DNA from: Massilia sp. CF038
GTDB taxonomy: Bacteria; Pseudomonadota; Gammaproteobacteria; Burkholderiales; Burkholderiaceae_D
DNA: 64,000 bases
NCBI RefSeq assembly: GCF_900129765.1
Contig: NZ_FQWU01000001.1
Span: 1,550,001-1,614,000 of the forward strand
Reading direction: 5' to 3'
The position numbers and the translations under genes were made by a program. The number at the start of each line of letters is the position of its first letter. Position 1 is the stretch's first letter. Shown piece by piece: positions 63,844 through 64,000 of the stretch. Under the pieces are notes generated by a model, which was given only the letters and a program-made list of their open reading frames with translations, ran no database searches and had not been told where the DNA came from.

Positions 63844-64000
63844 ATGTTGCACCCGAATACCAAGCGAACACTTATGAGTCTGGCCGTGGCCAGCGTCTGC
63901 GGACTGATTTCCATGTCCGCGCACGCCCAGGCGACAAGTCCGACCCCGCCAGCGGAAGGGCAGGCGGCCGACAAGGACTTCATCCCTGAAGTCAAGGTTA
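63844..64000 (+). CDS. TonB-dependent receptor, 3' end cut by the window
   Basis: ATG 63844 follows AAGGAGA. Fifty-two codons are visible: a signal peptide ('LMSLAVASVCGLISMSAHAQ') and then a Pro-rich stretch into 'ADKDFIPEVKV', which looks like the start of the TonB-box/plug region of the large outer-membrane receptors common in this group. The shared LacI-type operator with the GH16 glucanase suggests it takes up a glucan oligosaccharide. Identification from the N-terminus alone is limited. Confidence 0.65.
   Translation, partial: MLHPNTKRTLMSLAVASVCGLISMSAHAQATSPTPPAEGQAADKDFIPEVKV

Overview
The window is a GC-rich, gene-dense chromosomal segment. Its gene content (many GGDEF proteins, MocR/LysR/AraC regulators, Tat and lipoprotein signals, a TonB receptor, an NrtR-controlled NAD locus, a CpxRA pair) suggests a betaproteobacterium of the Oxalobacteraceae (Massilia/Duganella/Janthinobacterium type). 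This is an inference from style and family content, not a database match. I see no rRNA, tRNA, CRISPR array, prophage or insertion sequence. Both ends cut genes: an AraC regulator on the left and a TonB-dependent receptor on the right.

Layout. 1-9.8 kb: AraC end, glyoxalase-like protein, Mop-like protein and class II amidotransferase, degenerate EAL protein, an operon with PspA-like and DUF2491 (YjfJ/YjfK-like) genes, a CII-like regulator, a secreted nuclease, and a MocR regulator divergent from a flavin-binding protein. 10-17 kb: hypothetical protein, CpxA/CpxR-like two-component system, Tat-lipoprotein intradiol dioxygenase, and a large hybrid kinase. 17-30 kb: regulators paired with redox genes (MocR/DUF2970 facing two c-type cytochromes; LysR facing DsrE-PPOX-ferredoxin reductase; AraC facing an AhpD-like protein; LysR facing an SDR), then a PafA-like phosphatase. 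30-42 kb: GAF/PAS diguanylate cyclase, second dioxygenase, CpxP/Spy-like protein, an ABC transporter whose permease is fused to an M1 peptidase, and two more diguanylate cyclases. 42-53 kb: TolB/amidohydrolase protein, Cache protein, PcaC-like protein with phospholipase D, solute-binding protein, alpha/beta hydrolase, TPR-GGDEF protein and two tiny genes. 52.5-59 kb: NrtR and the NAD salvage operon pncA-pncB-nadE-nadM/nudix-pnuC-orf75. 59-64 kb: unknown membrane protein, SDR, GH16 glucanase lipoprotein, KGG stress protein, DMT transporter, TonB receptor start.

Main result. An exact tandem motif GTAAA-N5-GTAAA, the known CpxR box architecture, occurs three times: between cpxR and dioxygenase A, just upstream of dioxygenase B, and upstream of the cpxP/spy-like gene. 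It joins two loci about 20 kb apart into one candidate envelope-stress regulon. Both dioxygenases carry a twin-arginine motif and a lipobox, so the regulon appears to include exported iron dioxygenase lipoproteins.

Second result. A LacI-type operator (TGGGARCGTTTCCA) lies upstream of the GH16 glucanase and directly behind the promoter of the TonB receptor. Between that promoter and the receptor gene is a strong intrinsic terminator, so a leader RNA of about 100 nt is probably made. Other notable points are an A9 frameshift in a DsrE-family gene, an intrinsic terminator for one operon embedded in the coding sequence of its convergent neighbour, and REP-like palindromes.
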